This document shows positions 34,090 through 45,620 of a stretch of DNA of 64,000 nucleotides, in pieces. Both the position numbers and the translations under genes were made by a program. The stretch's first letter is position 1. Each line of letters opens with the position of its first letter. The stretch spans positions 236,474 to 300,473 of the forward strand of contig NW_025336009.1 of assembly GCF_004798865.1 (NCBI RefSeq). Reading direction: 5' to 3'. This DNA comes from Varanus komodoensis. Taxonomy: Eukaryota; Chordata; Lepidosauria; Squamata; Varanidae. The notes beneath the pieces are model-generated. The model saw only the letters and a list, made by a program, of their open reading frames with translations. It searched no databases and was not told the DNA's origin.

Positions 34090-35800
34090 GACAAAGATGG
34101 GTCAAGGAACTCCCTGGTCCTTTAAAGGGAGTGCAACCCCATCCAGAACAGGGTGAACACCCTCCATTTGGTCAGAGGAACCACCCAGTAACAGTACAGT
34201 GGTACCTTGGCTCACGAACTTAATCCATTCCACAACTCTGGTTGCTACCCAAATTGGCCGCAAGCCAAGTCAAATTCCCCCACAAGGTTCAATGTAAATA
34301 AGGTTAATCCGTTCTGTAAATATGTTTTAATCACAAAAATTTGAAATAAAGTAATAAAGAACTACAAAGTAACAAAGTACAGTAGAGAACACTAACTGGG
34401 GAGATTATTGTTTGGAGGGAGAGTCCAAACCATAATTGTGCACTAGCGATCGTGCTCAGGGTTGGGGAGGGGGGAGATGGCCGCGATTGGAGGTGCACTC
34501 GTGCAGGGAAGACAGATGCGATCACGGGTGCACTCGGGGGGGGGGGGAGAGGTGCAATTGTGGTTGCGCTCGTGCAGGGAAGACTGGCATGATTGTCACC
34601 CAATGCGGGGTGTGCAACCTGAGTCAATTTCTGTCCGTGACCTGATTTGGTCGTGAACTGAGGCGTTTGTGAGCCGAGGTACCACTGTATTTCAGTCTTG
34701 TCTGGACTGAGCTTCAATTAGTTAGCCCTCATTGTCACAGCCACAGTCAGGCACTGGTTTAACACACCCACAGCCCCACTTGATGAGAATGAAAAGGAGA
34801 ATTAGAGCTGCATTTCATTAGTGTACGAATGACAATAAACTACAAAAGTCTGGATGATTCCACTCAGTGGTTTCATGTAGATGTTGAACAGCATGGTGGA
34901 TAAGACTGACTCCTAAGGAAAACCATACTGGAATATCTATGGAGCTGAGCAATATTCCCTAAGCACCACCTTCTGGAACAGACCATCCAAATAAGAGTTG
35001 GTGAACCACTGAAAAGCAATGCTGCTTATTTCTACCTCACAGTCTCCCCAGAAGAAATATCATGAGCAATGGTATCAAAATCTGCTGAGAGATCCAGAAA
35101 TATCAACAGGGCCTACCTGTTTCTTAACACAGGTCATCGAACGGGGTGACCAAAGTTGAGTTTATGCCAAAACCTGGCCTGAAACCCCACTTAAATGGAT
35201 CCCAATAACAGCTTGGGGTCAATAGTCCTCGGAGGACCCTTAAAAGTTCCACTGGACAGCAAAGAGAACAGTGACTAGAAGGAGTGGAGAGGCTGTTCCT
35301 TTGCTGCCTTCACTGCCCTAAATACACCTGATGACACATGCTTACCAGGATCTGTAATCACTTGCTAGGCATTTTCCTTGTGCTGCCCTCAAGCTGTCTG
35401 CTGTATTGTTTTGTTGCTCTCAGCTCCAGGATGTACCATGGAGCTGTATGAGATCTACTAAAGAAAAGGCATTCAGGAGTGATTGTGTCAACTGCCTGGG
35501 TCATCTCTGTATTCCAGAAATCAACTGGGAATTGATAGAATGACTGGTCATATCAGCTGAAAGCACTCCATGGGCCATCTGGAAACCATTCTGATCCATC
35601 AGCCTCCAAGGGCAGAACGTTTTAATAGCCCCCCCCCCCTTTAATAGCATATCCCTGGCTGGGAGTACATAGTATATCCCAGTCATCATGGAAGTGGCTT
35701 CTCCCCCATTCCAGTCAATGGTGCACTGGAGTCAGCTAGGAGGCCCCTCAACCCCATGTAGCTAGAGGGAATCATGAATGGCCATGGTGATGTTGGTCCA
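34090..35800 (-). mobile_element. L2 LINE, old copy, interrupted by a mariner element
   Basis: The minus strand reads through L2 reverse transcriptase remnants: DGVALPLK-like near 34110-34140, the LSPDKTEI box at 34690-34717, the RT core with gcaccaccttctgg near 34970 and the aspartate-box segment near 35070. Endonuclease-end remnants reach about 35700. It is decayed with many stops. A C-run at 35630-35638 lies inside. Confidence 0.7.
34197..34687. mobile_element. Non-autonomous Tc1/mariner element flanked by TA
   Basis: A 491-bp element with inverted ends (cagtggtaccttggctcacg at left; inverse of cgtttgtgagccgaggtacc actg at right), flanked by TA at 34195-34196 and 34688-34689. No transposase frame is present. 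G-rich runs and a gcagggaagac repeat occur inside. It splits an L2 copy, so it is younger than that copy. Confidence 0.85.
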
Positions 35801-35859
35801 ATAACCAGGAGGGTGCTAGCAAGTAAGCAACAGCATATTGTGGCAAGTTAATGATTTCC

Positions 35860-36290
35860 AGATGGGGCAATGGAGAAAGTGACCCCCAGAGTGACATCAC
35901 TAGCAGCAACTATCTTGGAGAACCAGCAGAGGGCTGGTGTCTGCAGTGGTGAATCCCAGATCTCCCAGTGCAAGAGTGAAGTGACTGAAATTGGCTCTGC
36001 ACTTAGTGTGAGCCCAGATGGTGTTGGCTCTGGACCCAGAATGGCCACACTCGGCACAGGTGGTGAGTGGTGTGTCTGAGACTTCTTATGCTTGCCATTT
36101 TCTGCTTCTGCCATCTTCCTGGCCCAGTGGGCCCTGGCCAAACATTCTGGGGTAGATGGAATGGATGGCACAGCTTCGGGAGCCCTTGTCTTAGCAAATG
36201 GTGGGCATGGTGATCCCACAGACCATGATGTAAACAGGCAATCGGGTGCCACTGGCTGAAGTTTACACAAAGCATAAGCTCATACCTGTT
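35860..36290 (-). mobile_element. Possible DIRS gag remnant
   Basis: The minus strand gives GPEPTPSGLTLSAEPISVTS and an IWDSPL end, resembling the gag linker of copy C (SEPTPSVLTIQAAIRVTPP ... GEIRDSPP). Only this linker similarity supports the call. Fossil, old. Confidence 0.4.
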
Positions 36291-36491
36291 CAGATAGTGA
36301 TCAGTCCATGCCAACAAAGAAATTAATGGCTCCCCTAGTCCATAATCAAGCACAGAAAAGTGAATCTAATGTAAGTTCTGCCAAATAGCATCGGTCAAGA
36401 TATTAACTGAAATGGGGTACAGGAAAAGATAGCAGCTGTTGCAACCATCCAATCAAGCACATTTGCTGTCACAGTTTAAGTGCTTTTTAAA

Positions 36492-36606
36492 TAGCACTCA
36501 GATTTATTTATTATATTTATACCCTGCCTTTTTCCTACAAGGCACTCTAAGTGGTTACATCATTCATCTCCTCCTGCTGTCAATCTTATTTCCACAAAAG
36601 CAACCC
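36492..36606 (-). mobile_element. tRNA-derived SINE, 3' part (split copy)
   Basis: Inverted SINE tail (tttatttattatatttatac cctgcc, tttttcctacaaggcac). Compared with the whole copy at 50100-50345 it stops in the middle at cacaa, and the rest resumes at 39051. Confidence 0.8.
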
Positions 36607-39050
36607 GACCCATGAACATGGACACATGCTGGACCTGGTTTTCTCGACGGGACAGGAAGAGGGTGACCTGAGGGTGAGGAATTTGTGTCTGACTCCCCTG
36701 TCATGGTCAGACCACTTCCTCGTGAGGTTTGAGCTCGATGGTGGCCTTTCCCTCTGTAAGGGTGCGGACCCTATTGCGTGGGTCCACCCTCGGAGCCGGA
36801 TGGATCCGGATGGATTCCTGAAAGCTCTGGGGGAGTTTCCGGTTGATAAAGCTGGCGCTCCTGTTGATGCTCTGGTCAAACTGTGGAATGGAGAAATGAC
36901 CAGAGCTATTGACATGATCGCTCCTAAGTGTCCTCTCCCGCCGGGCAGAGCCTGTTCATCCCATTGGTACACACCTGAATTACGGGCGATGAAGCGGGTT
37001 GGGAGATGACTAGAGAGAAGGTGGAGGAAATCACAGGATGAATCTGACTGAACACACTTAGGAGCCCATTATCAGGCCTATGCTGTGGCGGTGAGGGCGG
37101 CGAAGAAGAAATTCTTCTCCACTTCCATTGCCTCCTCACAGTGCCGTCCAGCAGAACTTTTTCGGGTGGTACAGGGGCTGGTACAACCAGGCCCCAAGGA
37201 AGATCCTGTACCACCCTCGATAACCCGCTGTGACTTTGCCCAGCACTTCAAGGAGAAAGTCGCTCAGATTTGTCATGAGCTGCACTCCTCTAGTGACTCA
37301 TATTCCTTAGGGGAGGTGCCAATGTCACCGTTTGGTCACATATTATTGGATGAGTTTCAGTTATTGTGGCTTGATGACGTGGACAAGGTGCTTGGACAAG
37401 TATATACCACCACCTGTTTACTGGACCCCTGCCCATTGTGGCTACTATCTAAAGCCAAACACGGGATTGGTTCCTGGAACCGGGAGGTCATCAATGCCTC
37501 TTTGAAGGACGGCCGGGTACCTGCCCCTCTAAAGGAGGCGGTGGTCAGGCTGGTCCTAAAGAAGGCGTCCCTGGATCCAGAGATGGCCATCAATTATAGA
37601 CCGGTGGCCAACATCCCGTTTTTGGGCAAGGTGCTGGAGCGGGTGGTGGCGGGACAACTCCAAGCTCTCTTGGATGAGACTGATTATCTGGACCCATTTC
37701 AGTCCGGCTTCAGACCCAGGTATGGTACTGAATCTGCTTTGGTTGCCCTGTATGATGACCTGTGCAGGGAGAGAGACAGGGGGAGTGCGTCCCTGTTGGT
37801 TCTTCTGGACCTCTCAGCGGCTTTCGATACCATCGACCATGGTATCCTTCTGGATAGGCTAAGGGGGCTGGGAGTAGGAGGCACTGCTTGGCAGTGGTTC
37901 CGCTCCTACCTTGATGGCCGATTCCAGAAGGTGGTGCTGGGGGACTTTACCTCTGCGCCATGGCAGTTATGCCATGGAGTTCCGCAGGGGTCTATTCTGT
38001 CCCCCTTGCTATTCAACATCTACATGAAACCGCTGGGAGAAGTCATCCGGAGGTGTGGGCTGCGGAATCATCAGTATGCTGATGATACCCAGCTCTACGT
38101 CTCTTTTTCAACCAATCCAGGTGAGGCAGTGGCTGTACTGAACCAGTGCCTGGCCGAGGTAATGGGCTGGATGAGGGCCAATAAACTGAAGCTCAATCCA
38201 AACAAGACGGAGGTCCTGCTGGTAGGTGGTTCAAACTCCTGGGTAGGTGACTTGGACCTTGTCCTGGATGGGGTTGCACTCCCTCTAAAGGACAGGGTCC
38301 GCAGCTTGGGAGTGCTCCTCGACCCGGAGCTAACTTTGGAAGCTCAAGTGTCGGTGGTGGCAAGGAGTGCTTTCCATCAGCTTCGGCTGATCCATCAGCT
38401 GCGTCCCTACCTGGAGGACGACTGCCTAGCGACAGTGACGCATGCATTGGTTACTTCCCAGTTGGATTTCTGTAACGCACTCTACGTGGGGCTCCCTTGA
38501 AGACAGTCTAGATACTTCAGATGGTGCAAAATAGAGCAGCCAGGCTGCTGACGAGGACTGGGCGTTATTCTCATATAACCCCAGTCCTCTACCAGCTTCA
38601 CTGGCTTTCCATCGAAGTCCAGGCTCAATTCAAAGTGTTGGTAATTACTTATAAAGCCCTTAATGGCTTGGGACCCGGATACTTGAAGGAACGCCTGTGG
38701 CCATATTTGCTCTCCCGCCCCTTGAGATCCGTGAGATATTAGGAAGCAAAGTACCCAAAGGAAGGCCTTGTCTGTGGTGGCGCCCTATCTGTGGAATGCG
38801 CTCCCCAGAGAGGTCTGCCTGGCACCGTTATTTGTTATTTGGCACCAGGCCAAGACCTTTTTATTCAAACAGTATTTTAATAATCTTTAATATTTATAGT
38901 TTTAATTAGACAGCCAGTGTGCTTCCAAGTTTTAATTGTAAATTGTAATTGTAAATGTTATTCTATTTGTTTTATTTATTTGTGAGCCATCCCGAGGCTG
39001 TGTAGCAATGGGGACGGCATATAAAAACTTAAAACAAACAAACAAATAAA
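36607..39050 (+). mobile_element. L2 LINE, young 5'-truncated copy with long RT frame
   Basis: The plus strand starts in the endonuclease (PTHEHGHMLDLVF) and continues into a 471-codon open stretch at 37085-38500. It holds the LINE reverse transcriptase blocks: INYRPVANIPFLGKVLERVV, FQSGFRPRYGTESALVALYD, LLDLSAAFDTIDHGILLDRL, GVPQGSILSPLLFNIYMKPL, HQYADDTQLYV and KLKLNPNKTEVLLVGG. Two in-frame stops lie at about 37007 and 37050, and a small deletion near 38490 shifts the frame into LVQNRAARLLTRTGRY-type C-terminal sequence. The 3' end has the gagccatcccgaggctgtg tail and an (aaac)n-like run. L2 clade by motif. Confidence 0.9.
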
Positions 39051-39200
39051 ACCCTGTGAGGTCAGTTGGGCTGATAGTTTGTGACTGGCCCAGAGTCACC
39101 CAGTTGGCTCCATGGCCAAATGGGGACTAGAACACGAATCTCCTGAGCTCCAGTCCTGCACTCTTAACCATGACACCACAGTGGCTCTCTCAGATGGTAC
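39051..39200 (-). mobile_element. tRNA-derived SINE, 5' part (split copy)
   Basis: Continuation of the SINE at 36492: accctgtgaggtcagttggg, tgactggcccagagtcaccc, then the inverted tRNA-like head (actagaacacgaatctcctg, cttaaccatgacaccacagt). The two halves flank the L2 exactly. Confidence 0.8.
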
Positions 39201-39404
39201 AAAGACTTCACAGTATAGCTAAGCACTAAAGTGAAATACAATGCAAAATTGGAAAAATTGAAAAAAGAAAAGAAAACCAAGGGGAGAAAAAAAGAAGTAC
39301 TTCAGAAGAATTTGAAGAAAGTTCTGTAGATGGTGAGTGTGTGACTGTGATTATTATATATGATCAGCGACTATAGGAGCAAGTTACTGTCCTGAACAGA
39401 ATAT

Positions 39405-39620
39405 TACAGTTAGTCCTATGAAACCATCTTGAGTTCAGCTCCCTGCCTAATGCAGGACTCCAAGTTAAAGCATCCCTGACAGATTGCTGTCCAACTGCCT
39501 CTGAATGCCTCCAGTGTGGAAGTGCCCACAAGCCTGTCTAGATAACTGGTTCCATTGCTGGACTGCTCAAACAGTCAGAAAAAAAATCTTGCTATCTAGT
39601 CAGAATCTATGATAACCAGA
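39405..39620 (-). mobile_element. CR1 LINE 3' fragment
   Basis: Inverted CR1 3' sequence: gctccctgcctaatgcagga, tgacagattgctgtccaact, agataactggttccattgc, gctcaaacagtcag. Old. Confidence 0.65.
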
Positions 39621-39825
39621 GGCCTAGCATGCAATCATCGCAGTTCAGCAGGCTGGTCCAAGAATTCCTTCACCAAGTTAAGGGGTTTCAGATGGAATAG
39701 AGATGAGCTTGCCAAGCCAGTGCCAGCCTTTGGAAGATTTATCTTTTGCATAACACCACAAGTAGCAGTCCATACCTTCTATTTAACTGAAAACCTCAAA
39801 ATATCTCAAAAAAGTCAGCACTTAC

Positions 39826-39977
39826 TTTTCAGTGATTTTGGGGGTATTCTTTTCCTCACCCCTGGCAAAAGGTCCTTCCGCAGCTTCTTTCATAAAAGAG
39901 ACAAGCAACTCTGCATCCACTCCAGAATCAGGTTTCCCCACAACCTTTAGGATAGAGGCATGAAGTCGAAAATATAC
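39826..39977 (-). CDS. CABIN1: CABIN1 exon encoding [10 protein letters not shown]...[10 protein letters not shown]
   Basis: This exon is 152 bp. It follows a TTTTAG acceptor, enters in phase 0 and leaves in phase 2 at a strong AA/GTAAGTG donor. It encodes [40 protein letters not shown], then [10 protein letters not shown] plus two bases of a Lys codon. Human CABIN1 has [20 protein letters not shown] and EEKNTPKASEK here, from memory. It is bounded on its 3' side by the 35.7-kb transposon-filled intron. Confidence 0.93.
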
Positions 39978-40094
39978 CTAAAAGAAAAAAATTGAGAGTA
40001 TAGCAAAATTCTTCTTGGTTTTAAATTAGTTCCAAAAATCTAATTATCACTATTACACACTCAGGAGTTAATTAAAGTTAAACTGCTTATGATT

Positions 40095-40133
<39 letters not shown>

Positions 40134-42004
40134 ATGCTTACTGCGAACTTGTATGTAGCTATTCATCTGGATGCTTATGGCATGAAGACGGCTAGTTAAA
40201 CAAGTGCCTTTGTGATGAAACGCCAGGATTTGTACCAAGAAGGTACAAAAACATTTGACCAAGACAATGTTAAATATACATTACAGATACGTAAGCTGCC
40301 AGTATGTCAAGAGAAATGCTCAGCACAGAAGAGGAGGGGAAGTACACACAGTGGAAAAGTAGCACACATACCTCCACGTTTCCAGAGTCTTGGAAACTGC
40401 ACAGATGCTCATTAATTATGGACAGCTACAATGTTCACATTTATTTAAACAATAATAATACAAAATACAAATGAGAAAACATCTAAAACTGTTAATTATC
40501 AATACAATTGGATTTTCAATGAGGAAAACTTTCTTTAAATATGAATAATTTTAGCAAACATCAAAAACAGGAACAAAACTGGCACATGTCAAACATCAAC
40601 TGGCAATTTTTTTTTCACACTGGAGATAATACATGGAAAACACTGCTCAGAGCAGTCTCTAAAAAGACCTCAGACCCAAGCAGCAGCACCAGAAGCCCCT
40701 TAGCAACTAGGAAGGTTGATTTAAAAGGCACATTCTCAAGCATACTAGGCCCAAGTTGTGTTGTATGTTATAAGCCATCAGTAAAATTTTAAATCTGGCC
40801 CAGGAGCAGATAAGCACCTAATTCAGATCTTTCACTGGGGTATTACATGTTGAAAGTGGGCTTGCTTGACTATAGCCAAGCCGCAGTGTTCTGCCCCACT
40901 TGCAGCCTCCTGCCACAAAGTTGGACTCAGGATTTATAAAACTATCCTTTCAGAGGGAGCACAACCTTTCCAGACTCGGAATACACTTGCCCATAAAACT
41001 GGTCTTACCAAGATGGAATCTTGGTTATTGGACCTGAGTTCAGACTGTGATGAAAAAACAGCATGCATCAATTTGATTCTTTTGTCATAGAGAGGCCTGG
41101 ACTGCATCTCAGGCTTATTCACATTTATCTGGCATATACCTGGCATCAGTTAATTCTCAAGCCAAATACTTGCTGAAATATTTCTAAACCCAGAAAGGCA
41201 TTTACTTTTATGTTTCAACAGGGTATTCTTCAGCATCCCTGGATGGGAGATTTAGGGGATACATGATTACAACTTACTGCATGTGATTCAGAGGAAACCA
41301 AAAGAGTAAGCCAAGTCCTGAGATCTCTAAAGAGTTAAAACATACCCCTCCCTACCACAACTTTTGTCCTTGGACTGTGGCTCATAGGCAACAGGTACAT
41401 TCCCACTGTGGCCTCAGTTTCTCATTAGGAACACCTAATGAGGGGGAACCTTTTGCAAACCAGTTCATAATGGAGCATTAAGGTGCAAGAGCCTGCCTAA
41501 TGCAACCTCATGGAAGAAACACCAGGAGCATCCTGGTCACTGCTGCTTCTTTGGGATTACCTTCCCAAACAAAGAATGGAGTACAGGATGGATCCTGTAC
41601 CTGCAGCAAAGTGGCCTGCAAAAATGAAGGTGAGGTGGAGAGAAAGCAAGCAAGCGAGCACTCAGCAACTGTCATCAGCTTGAACACAATAGGCATTATG
41701 CACGGGAGAACAATACATTATTCCCCCAGCCTCACCTGTCCACATGTAGAGCAGAGATTGCAGTAACAACATGTCTACTGCCCTTTCCTCCTTTAATAAA
41801 ACTGTGAGTCTGTTTCTTCTGCTCCCTGCAAAGCAAATGGGCTTATATGTTTTTTGGCCAGCAGTGGCACTGGTTGGAGCAGAGTGCCTGACCTTTATCA
41901 ACAGGGAGATTATCTACATGCTTTCCCTGTCTCTATGAGAAATTCCTCCCCAGTGTAAGCCATGGAAGAGAATATTACAGCAATATGGGTTGAGAAGAGG
42001 CTCA
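39978..42004. other. CABIN1 intron, mostly unassigned, with a (CA)n run
   Basis: Apart from the (CA)n microsatellite at 40096-40130 I recognise nothing in this 2-kb stretch. Confidence 0.4.
40096..40130 (+). repeat. (CA)n microsatellite
   Basis: About 17 perfect CA units. Confidence 0.98.
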
Positions 42005-43080
42005 ATATTCACATATGAGTAATGACAGTTCTCCAAAATGTCCTGTCCATGACATCCCAGCTTAGCTGTCCTGAATTCAAGGCTGTCACTTCCTTTATGG
42101 AATCAATCCATCTCATATTTGGTCTTCCTTTTCTTCTTTGTCATTCAACTTTCCCTGGGCCTGATTGTTCTCTCCAGGGAGTCTACCTTCTCATGATGCG
42201 CCCAACTATGACAGCTTCAGTTTTTCCATTTTTGCTTCTAAATAAAACTCTGGTTTGATTTAATCTAGGAGCCACTTGTTTCTCTTTCTGTTGTTTCAGG
42301 GTTTCACAAAGATCTCCTCCAGCACCATGTTTCAAATGCATTATTTTTCTCTCTCTCAGCATTCTTCACTATCCACCTTTCACACCTATACTCAGCAACT
42401 GAGAATTCAATCACATGAATGAGCTTGACTTTAGTCTCCAGTGAAACATCCTACATTTGATGATCTTACCTAGTTCCTTCATTGCTGCCCTTCCAAGACT
42501 CTCTCTTCTTTGAAAATACAGCTTTGTCTGATGCCGTTGTCTATAACCATTCTGTTTCTCCATATTCTATCTTAACAGTAGCTTCTTGTCCATAATACAG
42601 TTTACACATCAGGAAAATCAAGTACTTAGATACACCCATTTTTTCCAGATCATCCAAAGCTTTTCATAATATGCAGAGTGAAAGGCTTTCCCGTAAGCAA
42701 AGGTAGATATCATGCAATTCTTTGGTGTGCTTCAGTAGCCAAGGTATATTTGAAGTATGATCTCGAGTGCCTCTTTCTTTTCAGAATCCAGCTTGGGCAT
42801 CGTGCATTTCTAGCTGCATGTAATGTAATACTCTTTGCTGCAACACTTTCAGCATCACTTTCCTTGCATGGGGAATTAGTGCAATGGTATTATGGATGTT
42901 GCACTCTTTTGCATCTCCTTTCTTGGGAAGTGGAATGTATATTGAACATTTCCAGCCTGTGGGCCATTGTTTTATTTTCATATCTGCTGACATATTCTTG
43001 TTAGGATTTACACTGATTTAGTCTCTGCAGCTTGGAATAGTTCTCTAATGGTACCGTATCTACTTCAGCTGTTTTATTCT
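42005..43080 (-). mobile_element. BovB/RTE LINE, decayed RT fragment
   Basis: Minus-strand remnant: IYIPLPKKGDAKECNIHNTI and KVMLKVLQQRVLHYMQLEMH DAQAGF at 42781-42993, the standard RTE/BovB RT opening. Farther along, GRPNMRWIDSIKEVT and DRTFWRT near 42050-42140 come from its C-terminus. Many stops and shifts; middle partly lost. Confidence 0.75.
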
Positions 43081-43084
43081 GTCC

Positions 43085-43340
43085 AATTACTTCCAGAGCA
43101 GCTTTCAAAGAATCATAGAACAGAAAAATTGGAAGAGGCCAAGAAGGCCATTGGTACCAACGCCTTCCTTGGTGTGGGCCTCCAAAATTAAACCATCCCT
43201 CTCAGATGGCTGCATCTTGAATGCCTTCTGAATGCTCACACGCTCCCTATCTTGTTGGTTTCATTACAATACTGCTCAAACAGTCAGGAAGTTCTTCTTC
43301 TGGATGTTCAGCCAGAATCTGGCCTCCAGTAAAGGCAGGT
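43085..43340 (-). mobile_element. CR1 LINE 3' fragment
   Basis: Inverted CR1 3' end: aatcatagaacagaaaaatt ggaagaggcc, ctgctcaaacagtcagg, aagttcttcttctggatgtt cagcc. It ends where a DIRS tip begins at 43345. Confidence 0.75.
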
Positions 43341-43344
43341 TGTT

Positions 43345-43390
43345 TACCTGTAACTGTCGTTCTTCGAGTGGTCATCTGTGCATTCACCAA
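43345..43390 (-). mobile_element. DIRS left tip (copy D), truncated
   Basis: ttgtttacctgtaactgtcg ttcttcgagtggtcatctg matches the left tips of copies A and B. It stops abruptly at 43390; a gag-like body lies at 43720-45620. Fossil. Confidence 0.7.
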
Positions 43391-43719
43391 TTTTTCCATC
43401 CTCCATCTTCACTGCTGACAAGCTCTCTGCCCTCGCTGCCTCAATTACCTCGACTCCTGGTGTAGGTGGGAGCTGCACGGGGGTGGGGGGGACTGCGGGG
43501 GAGGGGCTGCAGTGTACATCTTGCTGGTCGCAGCCCAGGGCTGGTGGCCTTGGGGCGAGGGCCAAAGGGCACAGAGCTGTTTGGGGCCAGTGGGGCTGGG
43601 CTGGGCCAGGGACTCTGCTCCTTTGTCAGTGGGTGGTTTGGAGGGTTTTTAGGTTTTTAATATTTTATTGTATATCACAACTGAGTTGTAATTTTATTGT
43701 TCAGTTTTAATTCGTTATG
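43391..43719. other. GC-rich unassigned insert within DIRS copy D
   Basis: G-rich stretch (gggggtgggg, gggccagtggggctgggc) ending in a T-rich tail (ttttattgtatatc). It may be the 5' region of a LINE but I cannot assign it. Confidence 0.4.
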
Positions 43720-45620
43720 AGTGGAGATAAGGCTGCCGTTGGTTAAAAGGCTCACGTCCGGAGGATTATCCCTGGTGGTAGAGTTGGAAAGGCTGGTACT
43801 GGGCAGGCTTATTCCAGGGCCACTTACATTTAGATTGTGTAGAAGTCCATCTCATTCTGCGAGTGGTGAGTCGAGCTTTATGGATGGAGTCCAACTTGTC
43901 ATTGGTCTTAGAATGGAAAAGGCATATTCTTGACATGCTGCTTGGTCTCTTGTGGGAGGTTTCTGGCTCTCAACCAGGCGTGCCACCTGAGAGCCACTGC
44001 ACCAACGAGCGTCCTCAAATCACAATCAATATGATGCCTTGCCATTGTCAGTTGTTGCTTAGAGAGTTGCATTGCCTCACCAACGAAGATGCAGGCCAGT
44101 TCTCTCTGCTGGTCCAGGAGGAATGCAGCAAGGGACTTGATTTTCTGCCACAAAAAGTATTGGTAGCGTGCCATTCCGACTTTGTAGCTGGAGATGCGAA
44201 GACCGAGTCCCATAGCGGAGTAGATCTGGCGGGACATCATGTCAATCTTCCTCCCCTCACAACCAGTTGGTGCAGAGTGCTCTTTGGACTGACAGCCTTG
44301 AGTGGACCCAATCATGATAGAGTTCGGTTGTGGATGTTTTAATAAGAAGGGAATGTCCTGTTCCCTGACTTTATACATCAATTCAAGATGCCGGAAGTTT
44401 GGGTGAGGATGGTTTGAGAGTTGCCAGGATTCCATCATCGTCTGTCAGAACATCAATATAAAAGGCAGAGCTACTGGGACTGCGTCCTCCTTCTGGACAA
44501 TATCGTATATGTTGTCTTGGTTTGGACTGATGTGCTGTCATATGTCAATTTTGAGGGAGGATGAAATATTAGCAAGAAGTTTGGAAAAGCGTCCCAGGCT
44601 ATCACCAGGTGATCCCAGGCCGCAAGTCAAAATAATCATGTTAGGGGACACTGAAGCCTGCTGAGATTCCTCCAAGTTCAAATCTGATTGGTATGGAGGG
44701 CTCGAGGAGGAAGAGCCGTTAGGAGACCGGTCAGGACAAGAGATGGCTGCAGCTGATGTGAATGGAGTGTTCCTAGACATCAATGGAGGGGTGGAATGCT
44801 GGCAACGCATTGGTGGTGGTGGGTAGGGATAGTTGTACAGAGGGTAGTAATCCCATGGATAGGCATGATCCAGCAGGTCGGGATCGAAATCTCCATAAGG
44901 TAATGGCATCCAATATCTGGAGGGCTGTTGGCTCGGAGCTTGCGGTGGGAGGAACGAGGGTGGACACAGGAAGGCTCTTGGACACACACGCCTCTGGCGC
45001 TGACTGGCCACCTGGAGTGGGGGTCGGCAATCTTGCAATCTTTTGATCAGGATCTGATGGAGGAGGCAATTCACAGATCTCCCCATCCAATATTGAGGCT
45101 TGAGCCACCGGTTCTGGCGCTCTGGGCTGGAGTGAGGAGAGAGCAGGATGCACAGGGGTGACGATGGTGGTGTCACCTGCATGACGGATTGGTGGCCAGA
45201 CAGTTACGTTGTACCGAGATGATTGGCAGATTGGCAGATTGGAAGGATCCGGATGAGGCACCTGAGGGTGCTTTTTATGGCAGCGCTTGGTCTTGTCCCT
45301 TTCAGAGTGCTTTGGTTTTGTGGCCCCTCCAGATCCAGTGTGCTTCCTCGTCTCCTTATGTTTCTTAGGAGAGGGAGACAGAGTGGAGCACTAGTTTACC
45401 ATCCCTGAGGTGGATGAGAGGGGATGCTCTTAGCAGAACCAGGAGTGGCAGAGGAGGCACCTGCTGTGACCTCCTTCATTGCAACCACAGCCTGGTCCCA
45501 AAGCATCTTTTTCAATCTGTTCTCTCAGTTCTTTCTAGCCTACCTAGTGAATGACTGGCAATGGCTACATTTATCCATTCAATGGCCCTCTCCAAGGCAG
45601 AGGAGGCAGAGAGAGGAAGT
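43720..45620 (-). mobile_element. DIRS gag-like region (copy D)
   Basis: Minus-strand gag remnants: VREQDIPFLLKHPQPNSIMI, CEGRKIDMMSRQIYSAMGLG LRISSY (43908-44438), the linker ILDGEICELPPP (near 45060-45100) and, close to 45600, the Cys-rich N-terminus (CLLCLGEGH-like). RT, RNase H and recombinase are missing. Fossil, intermediate age. Confidence 0.78.
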
